A stretch of 64,000 bases of DNA from Scleromatobacter sp964418745 (GTDB lineage Bacteria; Pseudomonadota; Gammaproteobacteria; Burkholderiales; Burkholderiaceae_C). Under the pieces are notes generated by a model. The model was not told where the DNA came from and made no database searches. It saw only the letters and a program-made list of their open reading frames with translations. Numbering within the stretch: the stretch's first letter is position 1; every line of letters begins with the position of its first letter. The position numbers were made by a program, and so were the translations under genes. Positions 17,711 to 26,530 of this stretch are shown here, one piece after another. Where the stretch lies: the NCBI GenBank assembly GCA_964418745.1, contig CAYQMX010000013.1, positions 118,087 to 182,086 on the forward strand. The letters are read 5' to 3'.

Positions 17711-19820
17711 CTACTTGCGGTCGTTGTCGTCGGGCGTGCGCTCCGGCGGCCGGCGCTCCTTGCCCTCGGTGTCGGCCTTGGCCTTGTCCGCCGGCGCCCG
17801 CGCCGGGGCCGCCCGCGCCTCGTCGGCCTTTGCGGGCTGCGCCTGCTGGGCGTGCTGCTGCTCCTGCGGCTGCTGAACGCGCTGGGCCTGTTCCTGCTGC
17901 GCCTTGCGCGCCAGCTCCTGCTGGGCCTTCTGCTGCTCGGCCTGTTGCTGTGCGCGTTGCGCCTGGTCCTGCTGGGCCTTCCGGGCCTGCGCCTGCTGGG
18001 CCTTCTGCTGCTCGGCCTGCTGCTGTGCGCGTTGCGCCTGGTCCTGCTGGGCCTTCTGGGCCTGCGCCTGCTGCGCCTTCTGCTGCTCGGCCTGCTGCTG
18101 TGCGCGTTGCGCCTGGTCCTGCTGGGCCTNNNNNNNNNNNNNNNNNNNNNNNNNNNNNNNNNNNNNNNNNNNNNNNNNNNNNNNNNNNNNNNNNNNNNNN
18201 NNNNNNNNNNNNNNNNNNNNNNNNNNNNNTCCGGGCCTGCGCCTGCTGCGCCTTCTGCTGCTCGGCCTGCTGCTGCGCGCGTTGCGCCTGGTCCTGCTGG
18301 GCTTTCTGGGCCTGCGCTTGCTGGCCCTTCTGTTGCTCGGCTTGCTGCCGCGCGCGCTGCGCCTGGTCCTGCTGGCGCTTCTGCTGCTCGGCTTGCTGCT
18401 GCGCGCGTTGCGCCTGCTCCTGCTGGGCCTTCTGGGCCTGGGCCTGCTGCGCCTTCTGCTGCTCGGCCTTTTGCTGCGCACGCTGGGCCTGCTCCTGCTG
18501 GCCCTTCTGCTGGTCGGCTTGCTGCTGCGCGCGTTGCGCCTGCTCCTGCTGCGCCTTCTGCGCCTGCTGGGCCTTCTGCTGCTCGGCCTGCTGCTGCGCG
18601 CGCTGCGCCTGTTGGGCGCTCTGCGGTTCGGCCTGTTGTCGGCCCGGTTGCGCCGCGGGCTCGTTGCCCCCCGGCGCGCCGGGGCGGCGTTCGCCGTGCG
18701 CCGGCATGCCGCGCACCGGCTGCGCCGCGGGCAAGGCCGGCGCCGCGTGGCCGGGCTGCCAGGTCGCCACGGGCGTCGTGGTGCGCGGCGGCGGCGCCGT
18801 CGGCCGCGAGCCGGGCGCCACCGCGGGCGGGCGGCGCGGATCGGCCGTCACGGCCTGCTGGTAGCCGCGCCCGTTGGCAGTGGCCGTCGGCGGCGCGACG
18901 ATGGTCACGTTGCGCACATTGGTGATGTTGGTGACGTTGTTCGTCACGTTGTGGCTGTTGTTCTCCACGTTGCCGTTCACGCGCATGCCCACGTTGACCA
19001 CGGGTGGCGCGCCGACGACCACCGACGGCGGCGTGCCGATGGGTGCCGGCACGATGATGCCGGGGCGCGAGCCGGGCGGCGGCGGCACGAACACGCCCTG
19101 CGGACCGTCGGCATGGTGGCCCGCGTGCACGCCCGCGGCGATCACGGCCGCGACGACGACGATGCCGATGGCCGGGGCCACGAAGTGGTGCTCCGGGGCG
19201 GCCCAGTACGCCGGCACGTACACCACCTTGTCGGCGCGATGTTCGTAGTACGGCTCGTGCCAGCGGTAGTGCGGCCGCGGCGGGCGCGACCAGCGCCCCG
19301 CGCACCACACCCAGCGGCCCTGCCAGCCCCAGTAGCCGCCGGTCCAGATCGCGTCGGGGTCGGGCTGCGGCGCGATCTCCTCGACCAGCATCGGCGGCGG
19401 CGCCCAGTCCACCGCCACCGGCGCCGGCTGTTCCAGCGGCGGGTCGACGTACACGCTCACCACCTGCTGCTGCTCGTCGTCCGCGTAGGCCGAGTCGTCC
19501 GCGTAGACCGGTGCGTCGGGCGCGGCCGATTCGTTGACGTAGCTGGGCTGGTTCGAATCCGAGGGCGGGCTGACGACCGTCGGCGCCATGGCGCGCGACG
19601 AGTTCGCGACGGCCACCGGCGCGGGCGGCTGGACCGGCGCCGGGTCCTGCCCCGGCGCCTGCGCTGCCACGGGCGCGAGGGCGTCGGAAGCGGCCGCGTC
19701 GGACGCCGCGACCAAGGGGGCGGCCGGTGCCGCGGGCCCCTTGGAGCACGCGGCGAGCACGCCCATCGCGACCAGCGCGATGGCGTGCAACCTGAAGGGT
19801 GACGATGGGCGAACCGACAT
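17711..19820 (-). CDS. WXXGXW-repeat lipoprotein with long Gln/Ala coiled tail (split by assembly gap)
   Basis: An N-terminal lipoprotein signal ends in the lipobox LAAC (Cys25). A Pro/Ala-rich segment follows, then a WXXGXW-type region (TGGYWGWQGRWVWCAGRW, then HYRWHEPYY and VPAYW), a hydrophobic stretch, an Asn/Val-rich region (NNSHNVTNNVTNITNVRNV) and a very long tail built from AQQDQAQRAQQQAEQQKAQQ units. The gene is interrupted by 100 Ns at 18130-18229. The frame before the gap (530 codons) and after it (ending TPDDNDRK, stop at 17711) agree only if the true gap is a multiple of three bases. The protein is probably attached to the outer membrane; its function is unknown. Confidence 0.75.
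17860..18640 (-). repeat. Tandem Gln/Ala-coding repeat array
   Basis: Units of about 75 bases encode 25 residues (AQQDQAQRAQQQAEQQKAQQ plus AQAQK). They are mixed with shorter 17-residue units such as AQQEQAQRAQQQADQQK. Several copies next to the gap are almost identical, while those at the outer ends have diverged. The repeats predict an extended, charged, helical rod. Confidence 0.85.
18130..18229. other. Assembly gap of 100 Ns inside the repeat array
   Basis: Exactly 100 Ns, the usual placeholder for a gap of unknown size. Near-identical 75-base repeats flank it on both sides, so the missing sequence is almost certainly more repeat copies that short reads could not span. Confidence 0.95.
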
Positions 19821-19928
19821 GGGAATATCCTCGAAACAGGCCATTTCGCCGACAGCAGGGCAATCGGCCTGCCCGACCATGCGGCCACCCTGCCCTGCCC
19901 GCCCCGATCCCCCTGCCCGGAGCCCATC

Positions 19929-20645
19929 ATGCACGATGACGATTTCAACGCCCCCGCCGTCGCCGGCCTGCGCGCGGATCTCGCGCTGGCGCTGCGCGCG
20001 GCGGCCCACCACGGCCTGACCGAAGGCATCTGCAACCACTTCAGCGTCGAGCTGCCCGACGGCTCCGACCGCTTCCTGCTCAATCCGCGCGGGTTGCTGT
20101 GGAGCGAGGTCCGGGCCGAGGACATCGTGCTGGTGGCCGCCGACGGCCGCAAGCTCGCCGGGCGCCACGAGGTCGAGTCGACCGCGATGTTCATCCACGC
20201 GGCCGTGCACCGCCTGGGCAAGGCCTGCGTGCTGCACACGCACATGCCCCATGCGACCGCGCTGGCCCTGACCGTCGACCGGGGGCTGGACACCCGCCTG
20301 TCGCAGAACGCGATGCGCTTCCACGGCCGCGTCGCGATCGACGACGGCTACAACGGCCTCGCGTTGGACCCCGCCGAAGGCGAGCGGATCGCCCGTGCGA
20401 TCGGCGCGGCCGACGTGGCGTTCCTCGGCAACCACGGCGTGGTCGTCTGCGGCGAGCGGCTCGCTCACGCCTACGACGACCTCTACTTCCTGGAGCGCGC
20501 CTGCCTGCACCAGGTGCTTGCACAGTCCACCGGCCGGCCGCTGGCGCCGGTGGCCGACGCGCTGGCGCGCCGCGTGGGCGAGCAGGCGCGCGGCGAACGC
20601 CTGCAGTCCGACCTGTTCTTCGAGGCCTTGCGCCGCGTGCTGTAG
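19929..20645 (+). CDS. Class II aldolase/adducin family protein
   Basis: A 238-aa protein with the zinc-binding aldolase fold. GLTEGICNHFSVELP is the N-terminal phosphate/substrate loop, and HTHMPHATALA supplies the HxH zinc ligands. LGNHGVVVCG gives the third histidine, and a Glu in GRHEVESTAMF is the likely catalytic acid. Family members include fuculose-phosphate aldolase and ribulose-phosphate epimerase; the substrate here cannot be named. It is divergent from the lipoprotein gene, and no sugar kinase or transporter lies nearby. Confidence 0.85.
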   Translation: MHDDDFNAPAVAGLRADLALALRAAAHHGLTEGICNHFSVELPDGSDRFLLNPRGLLWSEVRAEDIVLVAADGRKLAGRHEVESTAMFIHAAVHRLGKACVLHTHMPHATALALTVDRGLDTRLSQNAMRFHGRVAIDDGYNGLALDPAEGERIARAIGAADVAFLGNHGVVVCGERLAHAYDDLYFLERACLHQVLAQSTGRPLAPVADALARRVGEQARGERLQSDLFFEALRRVL

Positions 20646-20836
20646 GCGCCATGCCGGATGCCGCCGCCGCGGCCGGCCTGAAATGCGGGCCGATCGCGGC
20701 TCGCCTCGATCGATCGCGCCAGGAAGGACTGCGGCACGATCCCCATCGTCCGGGGCCGGTGTGGGCCGTTTTTCAGGCATGATGCCGCCCCCGGACACGA
20801 ATCCGGACCTCTCACCCCAGAAGAAAGAAGCTCCCC

Positions 20837-20971
20837 ATGTCCCTCACCAAGCTCATCGCCGTCGCGGCCATGCTGTCGCTGTTCGCCGTGGCAGCCGACG
20901 CGCGTCCGGCGCGCCACCATCACCATCACAAGCATCACCACCACCACAAGCACCACGCCGCCCATCGCTGA
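20837..20971 (+). CDS. 44-aa histidine-rich exported peptide
   Basis: A short gene with a clear signal peptide (MSLTKLIAVAAMLSLFAVAADA). The mature part has only about 22 residues, 13 of them histidine: runs of five His broken by single Lys (RPARHHHHHKHHHHHKHH), then AAHR. AGAAG-like purines precede the ATG. Such a peptide could bind Ni, Zn or Cu in the periplasm; this is inference from composition. It converges on the M3 peptidase gene. Confidence 0.65.
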   Translation: MSLTKLIAVAAMLSLFAVAADARPARHHHHHKHHHHHKHHAAHR

Positions 20972-21013
20972 GCGAGGGCCGGCCGCGGCCGCGGCCGCCG
21001 GGGCCGTGGCGGC

Positions 21014-23155
21014 TCACTGCGCGGCGTCGAGTCCCCGCTTCTTCAGCAGCGGGCCGATGTCCGGCGCCGACCCGGTGAGGTTGCGGAACAGGGTCAGTGC
21101 GTCGGCGCTGCCGCCGCGCGACAACAGCGTGTCGCGGATGTGGTCGCCGTTGGCGCGCGTCAGGCCGCCGTGCGCCAGCACCCAGTCGGTGGAGTCGGCC
21201 GCCAGCACCTCGCTCCAGATGTAGGAGTAGTAGCCGGCCGAATACCCGCCCGCGAACGCGTGCGAGAAGTAGGTGCTGCGATAGCGCGGCGGCACCGGCG
21301 CGAAGTCCAGCCCCACGCGGTGCAGCGCCGCTGCCTCGAACGATGCGAGGACGGCCGCCACCGGCACCTGCTCGGCGCCCACCTGGTGCCAGGCCTGGTC
21401 CAGCAGCGAGGCCGACAGGTACTCGGTGGTCGCGAAGCCCTGGTCGAAGCGGGCCGCCGCCTTCACCTTGTCCAGCAACGCCTGCGGGATCGGCTCGCCG
21501 GTCTTCCAGTTCCTGGCGTAGTGGCGCAGCACCTCGGGATAGCTGGCCCACATCTCGTTGAACTGCGACGGGTACTCGACGAAGTCGCGCGGCACCTGCG
21601 TGCCCGCGAAACGCGGGTACTTCACGTGCGAGAACATGCCGTGCAGCGCGTGGCCGAACTCGTGGAACGCGGTGGTCACCTCGTCCTGCGTCAGCAGCGT
21701 GGGCTCGCCGGCCGGCGGCTTGGGGATGTTGAGGTGGTTGGCGATCACCGGCTTGTCGCCGGCCAGGCCATCCTGCGGCACGTAGGCGCTCATCCACGCG
21801 CCGCCGTTCTTGTTGGCGCGCGCGTAGTAGTCGCCGATGAAGATCGCCAACTGGGTGCCGTCCTTGTCGAACACGTCGAACACCCGCACGCCGGGTTCGT
21901 AGACGGGCAGGTCGTGGCGTTCCTTGAACGTGAGGCCATAGAGCTTGTTGGCCGCGAAGAACACGCCGTCGAAAAGCACGCGGTCGAGCTCGTAGTACGG
22001 CTTCAGTTGCGACTCGTCGAACGCGTATTGCGCCTGGCGCACCTTCTCGCTGTAGAAGGCCCAGTCGGCTGCGTCGAGCGTGAAGCCGCCCTTGTCCGTG
22101 TCGATCATCGCCTGCAACTGCGCCGCTTCCTTGCGGGCGTTGGCGACGGCGGGCACGGCCAGCTGCGCCAGCATCCTGTTCATCACGTCCACCGTGCCCA
22201 CCGTCTGCTCGGCGAGCTGGAACGCGGCGTGGTTGGGGTAGCCCAGCAGCGCGGCGCGCTCCGCGCGCTTGCGCGCGATCGCGGTGACGGTGGCGCGGTT
22301 GTCGAATTCGCCGCCGCGGCTGCCCCGCGCGAGCGACGCGGCCATCACCTTCAGGCGCGCGGCGTGGCTCGTGAGCTCGGCGAGCACCGGCTGGCCGGAG
22401 GTGTTGACCAGCTCGACGACGAACTTGCCCGGCTTGCCGGCCTGCGTGGCCGCGTCGGCGGCGGCCTTGACCTGGGCGTCGCCCAGGCCCGCCAGCTCGG
22501 CGCGGGTGTCGAAGGTGACGGCGCAAGCGCCGCGCTCCTTGAGCACGTTCTGCGCGAAGGCGGTCTGCAGCGTCGCGAGCTCGGCGTTGAGCGCGCGCAG
22601 CTGCGCCTTGCTGGCCTCGGGCAGCTGCGCGCCGGCGCGCACGAAGTCCTGGTGGTAGCGCCACAGCAGGCGCGCGGATTCGGGGTCGAGGCCCAGCGTG
22701 TCGCGCGCCGCGTACAGCGCGGCGATGCGTGCGAACAGGCGCGGATCCAGCTGGATCTCGTCCTGGTGCGCGGCGAACGCGGGGGCCATCTTGCGCTGCA
22801 CCTCCTGCAGCCGCGGGTTCGTGTTGGCGCCGCTCAGGTTGAAGAAGATCGTCTGCACGCGCTCCAGCGTGCGACCCGAACGCTCCATCGCCACGATGGT
22901 GTTGTCGAACGTCGGCTTGTCCGGGTTGGCCGCGATCGCCTCGATCTCCTTGCGGTGCTCGGCCATGCCCTGCTCGAGCGCCGGCAGGAAATCGGCGTCG
23001 TGGATCAGGTCGAAGCGCGGGTAGTGCAGCGGCAGCGTGCTGGGCACCAGCAGCGGGTTGGCCGGCGGTGCGTCGGCCGCCTGGACGGCGCCCAGCAGGA
23101 CGGGCAGCGAGGAGGCCACGAGCAGGTGGCGCAGGGACTTGAGCGAGGATTGCAT
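21014..23155 (-). CDS. M3 family metallopeptidase (peptidyl-dipeptidase Dcp-like), exported
   Basis: A 713-aa zinc peptidase. The N-terminal signal peptide (LLVASSLPVLLGAVQAADA) indicates periplasmic location. The zinc site is FHEFGHALHG, with His498, Glu499 and His502, and the third ligand is probably Glu527 in DFVEYPSQF. Length and C-terminal pattern (AFAGGYSAGYYSYIWSEVL) fit the M3A peptidases Dcp and oligopeptidase A; the signal peptide favours a Dcp-like role in removing dipeptides. The ATG at 23155 is the start that puts the signal peptide first. It is divergent from the DUF1800 gene. Confidence 0.9.
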   Translation of the reverse strand: MQSSLKSLRHLLVASSLPVLLGAVQAADAPPANPLLVPSTLPLHYPRFDLIHDADFLPALEQGMAEHRKEIEAIAANPDKPTFDNTIVAMERSGRTLERVQTIFFNLSGANTNPRLQEVQRKMAPAFAAHQDEIQLDPRLFARIAALYAARDTLGLDPESARLLWRYHQDFVRAGAQLPEASKAQLRALNAELATLQTAFAQNVLKERGACAVTFDTRAELAGLGDAQVKAAADAATQAGKPGKFVVELVNTSGQPVLAELTSHAARLKVMAASLARGSRGGEFDNRATVTAIARKRAERAALLGYPNHAAFQLAEQTVGTVDVMNRMLAQLAVPAVANARKEAAQLQAMIDTDKGGFTLDAADWAFYSEKVRQAQYAFDESQLKPYYELDRVLFDGVFFAANKLYGLTFKERHDLPVYEPGVRVFDVFDKDGTQLAIFIGDYYARANKNGGAWMSAYVPQDGLAGDKPVIANHLNIPKPPAGEPTLLTQDEVTTAFHEFGHALHGMFSHVKYPRFAGTQVPRDFVEYPSQFNEMWASYPEVLRHYARNWKTGEPIPQALLDKVKAAARFDQGFATTEYLSASLLDQAWHQVGAEQVPVAAVLASFEAAALHRVGLDFAPVPPRYRSTYFSHAFAGGYSAGYYSYIWSEVLAADSTDWVLAHGGLTRANGDHIRDTLLSRGGSADALTLFRNLTGSAPDIGPLLKKRGLDAAQ

Positions 23156-23305
23156 GGACGGCCTGGACAAGGGCGCGGATGGCGCCGATTGAGGGGAGAC
23201 GCGACGCGCTTCTGGCGCGAGCGACCTGCAGTCTACCGACTCCCCGGTTGCCCCATGCTCGACATTGCTGCTCGTTCGACGAAGGTTTCTCCGTGCAAAG
23301 CTTGT

Positions 23306-23319
23306 TGGCAGCCCTGCCA
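23306..23319. promoter_or_regulatory. Inverted repeat TGGCAG-CC-CTGCCA, possible operator
   Basis: A perfect 6-bp inverted repeat with a 2-bp centre in the 254-base divergent region between the M3 peptidase and DUF1800 genes, about 90 bases before the DUF1800 start. No regulator is encoded next to it, and the site is small, so a chance palindrome cannot be ruled out. Confidence 0.3.
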
Positions 23320-23409
23320 TTTGGGTCGACATTGGCGCTGCCCGACAGGCCAACGCGCAACGACGCGGCACCGGGCACGCACACACCACCGTCCCGACCC
23401 GAGGCCGTC

Positions 23410-25122
23410 ATGAACGCCGAAACCCTGGATCCACCGCGTCCCGTTCCGGTCACGCGCGAGGCGCCCGCGCCCGCGTCGTCCGTCCTGTCCACCGCCACGG
23501 CCGCGGCGCTCGCCGCCACGCTGGCGGCCTGCGGCGGTGGCGGCGGCGCCGCGCCGGCGCCCGTTCCACCGCCACCGCCGCCACCGCCCGCGGCGCCGAC
23601 CGCGGCCGAGGCCTCGCGCTTCCTGGCGCAGGCGTCCATGGGCGCCAGCCGCGCCGAGATCGCCAACGTCGTGCGCATGGGCTACGCCGGCTGGCTGGAC
23701 GCCCAGTTCGCGCTGCCGGTCGCCGATTCGCGCTGGGACTGGCTCGTCGCGCAGGGCTACACGGCCGCCACCCACAAGAACGACCAGGCCGGCTTCGACG
23801 CCGCCGTCTGGCGCAAGCTGCTGGTCGCGCCCGACACGCTGCGCCAGCGCATCACCTTCGCGCTGTCCGAGATCTTCGTCGTCGCCATCGACGGCCTCGT
23901 CGGCGGCGGCTGGAAGCAGTTCAACGCGGCGGCCTGGCTCGACATGCTGGAGGCCAGCGCGTTCGGCAGCCACCGCGCGTGGCTGCAGCAGATGTCGCTC
24001 AGCGGCGCGATGGGCGACTTCCTCACCTTCCGCGGCTCGGCCAGGGAGGACACCGCCAGCGGCGCCCTGCCCGACGAGAACTACGCCCGCGAGCTGATGC
24101 AGCTGTTCACCATCGGCCTCGTGATGCTGAACGCCGACGGCACGCCGCAGCTGGCCGGCGGCGTGGCCACGCCCACCTACCAGCTGGCCGACATCACCGG
24201 CCTGGCCCGCGTCTTCACCGGCTGGGACTTCGACCTGCAGGGCCAGAACGTGGGCATGGGCACCGCCACGCCCGACTTCGTGCGCCGGCCGATGATCCAG
24301 GTGCCCAGCCGCTACGAGACCGGCGCCAAGACCTTCCTGGGCCGCACCATCCCCGCCGGCACCGACGCCTCCGCCGGCCTGGCGCTGGCGCTCGACACGA
24401 TCTTCGCCCACCAGAACGTGGCGCCGTTCTTCAGCCGCCAGCTGATCCAGCGCCTGGTCACCAGCAACCCGAGCCCGGCCTACGTGGCGCGCGTGGCGGC
24501 GGTGTTCGCCGACGACGGCACCGGCATGCGCGGCAACCTGAAGGCCGTGGTGCGCGCGCTGCTGCTCGACAACGAGGCGCGCCAGCCACCGGCCGGCGCC
24601 ACCTTCGGCAAGCTGCGCGAGCCCATCCTGCGCTTCGCCGGTTGGGCACGCGCGTTCGCGGTGACCTCGCCCAGCGGCCTGTGGGCCGTCGGCGACACCT
24701 CAGACGCCGCCAGGGGCCTCGCGCAGAGCCCGTTGCGCTCGCCCACCGTGTTCAACTTCTTCCGCCCGGGCTACGTGCCGCCGAACACCGCGCTGGACGC
24801 CGCCGCGCTCGAGGCGCCCGAGTTCCAGATCGCCAACGAGTCGTCGGTGGTGGGCTGCGTGAACTACCTGCAGCGCGCGGTGGCCGGCCAGGTGGCCGAC
24901 CTCACGCCCGACTACGGCACGCTGATGGCGCTCGCCGACGACGCCCCGGCGCTGCTGGCCGAACTCAACCTCGTGCTGGCCGCCAACCAGCTGGGCGCGG
25001 CCACCGTGGCGACGCTGTCGACGGCGGTCGCCACGATGGCCAGCGACACGACCCGCCGCGCCCGCATCAACGCCGCGCTGGTGCTGGTGCTGGCCGCGCC
25101 CGAATACATCGTCCAGAAGTGA
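23410..25122 (+). CDS. DUF1800 family exported protein
   Basis: A 570-aa protein. The N-terminus has a hydrophobic export signal containing a lipobox-like LAACGGGGG, then a Pro-rich spacer, suggesting a lipoprotein or secreted protein. The DUF1800 body is recognised by ASRFLAQASMGASRAEI, NYARELMQLFTIG and RSPTVFNFFRPGYVPP. DUF1800 genes are nearly always paired with a DUF1501 gene, as here, 7 bases downstream. The biochemical role of the pair is unknown. Confidence 0.88.
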   Translation: MNAETLDPPRPVPVTREAPAPASSVLSTATAAALAATLAACGGGGGAAPAPVPPPPPPPPAAPTAAEASRFLAQASMGASRAEIANVVRMGYAGWLDAQFALPVADSRWDWLVAQGYTAATHKNDQAGFDAAVWRKLLVAPDTLRQRITFALSEIFVVAIDGLVGGGWKQFNAAAWLDMLEASAFGSHRAWLQQMSLSGAMGDFLTFRGSAREDTASGALPDENYARELMQLFTIGLVMLNADGTPQLAGGVATPTYQLADITGLARVFTGWDFDLQGQNVGMGTATPDFVRRPMIQVPSRYETGAKTFLGRTIPAGTDASAGLALALDTIFAHQNVAPFFSRQLIQRLVTSNPSPAYVARVAAVFADDGTGMRGNLKAVVRALLLDNEARQPPAGATFGKLREPILRFAGWARAFAVTSPSGLWAVGDTSDAARGLAQSPLRSPTVFNFFRPGYVPPNTALDAAALEAPEFQIANESSVVGCVNYLQRAVAGQVADLTPDYGTLMALADDAPALLAELNLVLAANQLGAATVATLSTAVATMASDTTRRARINAALVLVLAAPEYIVQK

Positions 25123-25129
25123 GCGCAAC

Positions 25130-26509
25130 ATGACCACCGATGCCTCCCGCCGTGCGTTCCTGAAGCGCTCCTCGCTGCTCGCCCTGGCCGGCGGCGCCGC
25201 GCCCTGGGCCCTGAACCTGGCAGCGATGGGCGAGGCCGCGGCGGCCACGGCCACCGACTACAAGGCGCTCGTGTGCGTGTTCCTGTACGGCGGCAACGAC
25301 TACGGCAACACGCTGGTTCCCGTCGACAGCGCCCGCTACGCGCTGTACCAGGGCATGCGTCCGACGCTGGCCTACACGCAGGCGCAACTGGCCGCGACGG
25401 TGCTGAACCCGAGCGTGGCGCTGGCCGGCGGCCTGCAGTACGCGATCGCACCCGAGCTCGCGCCGCTGCTGCCAATATTCGACGCCGGCAAGCTGGGCGT
25501 GCTGCTCAACGTCGGCACGCTGGTGCAGCCCACCACCAAGGCGCAGTACACCGCGGGCTCGGTGCCGCTGCCGCCGCGCCAGTTCTCGCACAACGACCAG
25601 CAGTCGGTGTGGCAGTCGTCGTCGCCGGAGGGCTCCACCTCGGGCTGGGGCGGGCGCATGGGCGACCTGTTCGAGTCGGGCAACGGCAGCGCGGTGTTCA
25701 CCTGCATCAACGTCTCCGGCAACGCGGTGTATCTGTCGGGCAAGACGGCCACGCAGTACCAGGTGTCCACCAACGGTCCGGTCGCGCTCAACGGCGTGGC
25801 CAGGCCGCTGTTCGGCTCGACCGCGTGCTCGACGGCGCTGCAGGGCCTGGTCACGGCCTCCAGCACCAACGTGTTCGAGAACGAGTACGCCCGCGTCAGC
25901 GCGCGTTCGCTGAGCGCCGGCGGCACGCTGTCCGCCGCGCTGGCCGGCGGCCCGGTCATCGCCACGCCGTTTCCCGCCCCGGGCACCAACGCCCTGGCCG
26001 ACCAGCTCAAGCTCGTCGCCCGCATGATCAGCACCGCCGACGCCGTCGGCGCGAAGCGCCAGGTGTTCTTCGTCTCGATGGGCGGCTTCGACAACCACGA
26101 CGGCCTCGCGACGATCCACCCCGGCCTGCTGACCAGCGTGGCCGACGCCCTGTCGGCGTTCTACGCGGCCACCGTCGAACTGGGCGTGGCCGACCAGGTC
26201 ACCACCTTCACGGCGTCCGACTTCGGCCGCACGCTGACCGCCAACGACGGCTCCGACCACGGCTGGGGCAGCATGCACTTCATGCTGGGCGGCGCGGTCA
26301 ACGGGGGCCGCTACTACGGCACCCCGCCGGTGGTGGCCAACGGTGGGCCCGACGACGTCGGCCAGGGCCGGCTGCTGCCGTCGACGTCGGTCGACCAGTA
26401 CGCCGCGACGATGGGCACGTGGCTGGGCATCGGCGATTCCGACCTGCTGACGGTGCTGCCCAACCTGGGCAACTGGGACGCGAGCCAGCGCAACCTCGGG
26501 TTCGTCTGA
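25130..26509 (+). CDS. DUF1501 family Tat-exported protein
   Basis: A 459-aa protein with a twin-arginine signal (SRRAFLKRSSLLALAGGAAP), so it is exported folded. DUF1501 proteins adopt an alkaline-phosphatase-superfamily fold; here VCVFLYGGNDYGNTL, GGFDNHDGL and TASDFGRTLTAN mark the conserved metal-site strands. It is cotranscribed with the DUF1800 partner. It converges on iorB with a small GC hairpin between the stops. Confidence 0.88.
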   Translation: MTTDASRRAFLKRSSLLALAGGAAPWALNLAAMGEAAAATATDYKALVCVFLYGGNDYGNTLVPVDSARYALYQGMRPTLAYTQAQLAATVLNPSVALAGGLQYAIAPELAPLLPIFDAGKLGVLLNVGTLVQPTTKAQYTAGSVPLPPRQFSHNDQQSVWQSSSPEGSTSGWGGRMGDLFESGNGSAVFTCINVSGNAVYLSGKTATQYQVSTNGPVALNGVARPLFGSTACSTALQGLVTASSTNVFENEYARVSARSLSAGGTLSAALAGGPVIATPFPAPGTNALADQLKLVARMISTADAVGAKRQVFFVSMGGFDNHDGLATIHPGLLTSVADALSAFYAATVELGVADQVTTFTASDFGRTLTANDGSDHGWGSMHFMLGGAVNGGRYYGTPPVVANGGPDDVGQGRLLPSTSVDQYAATMGTWLGIGDSDLLTVLPNLGNWDASQRNLGFV

Positions 26510-26510
26510 A

Positions 26511-26525
26511 CCGCCGCGCCGGCGG
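26511..26525. terminator. Short bidirectional hairpin between convergent genes
   Basis: CCGCCG-CGC-CGGCGG lies in the 21-base space between the DUF1501 and iorB stop codons. It has no T-run on either side, so it is at most a weak bidirectional terminator. Confidence 0.35.
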
Positions 26526-26530
26526 CCGCG

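Noticed and set aside
17860..18640. Regular repeats that at first look like a CRISPR or satellite array
   Set aside because: The units have no unique spacers, keep an open reading frame, and code for a Gln/Ala rod; they are in-frame protein repeats.
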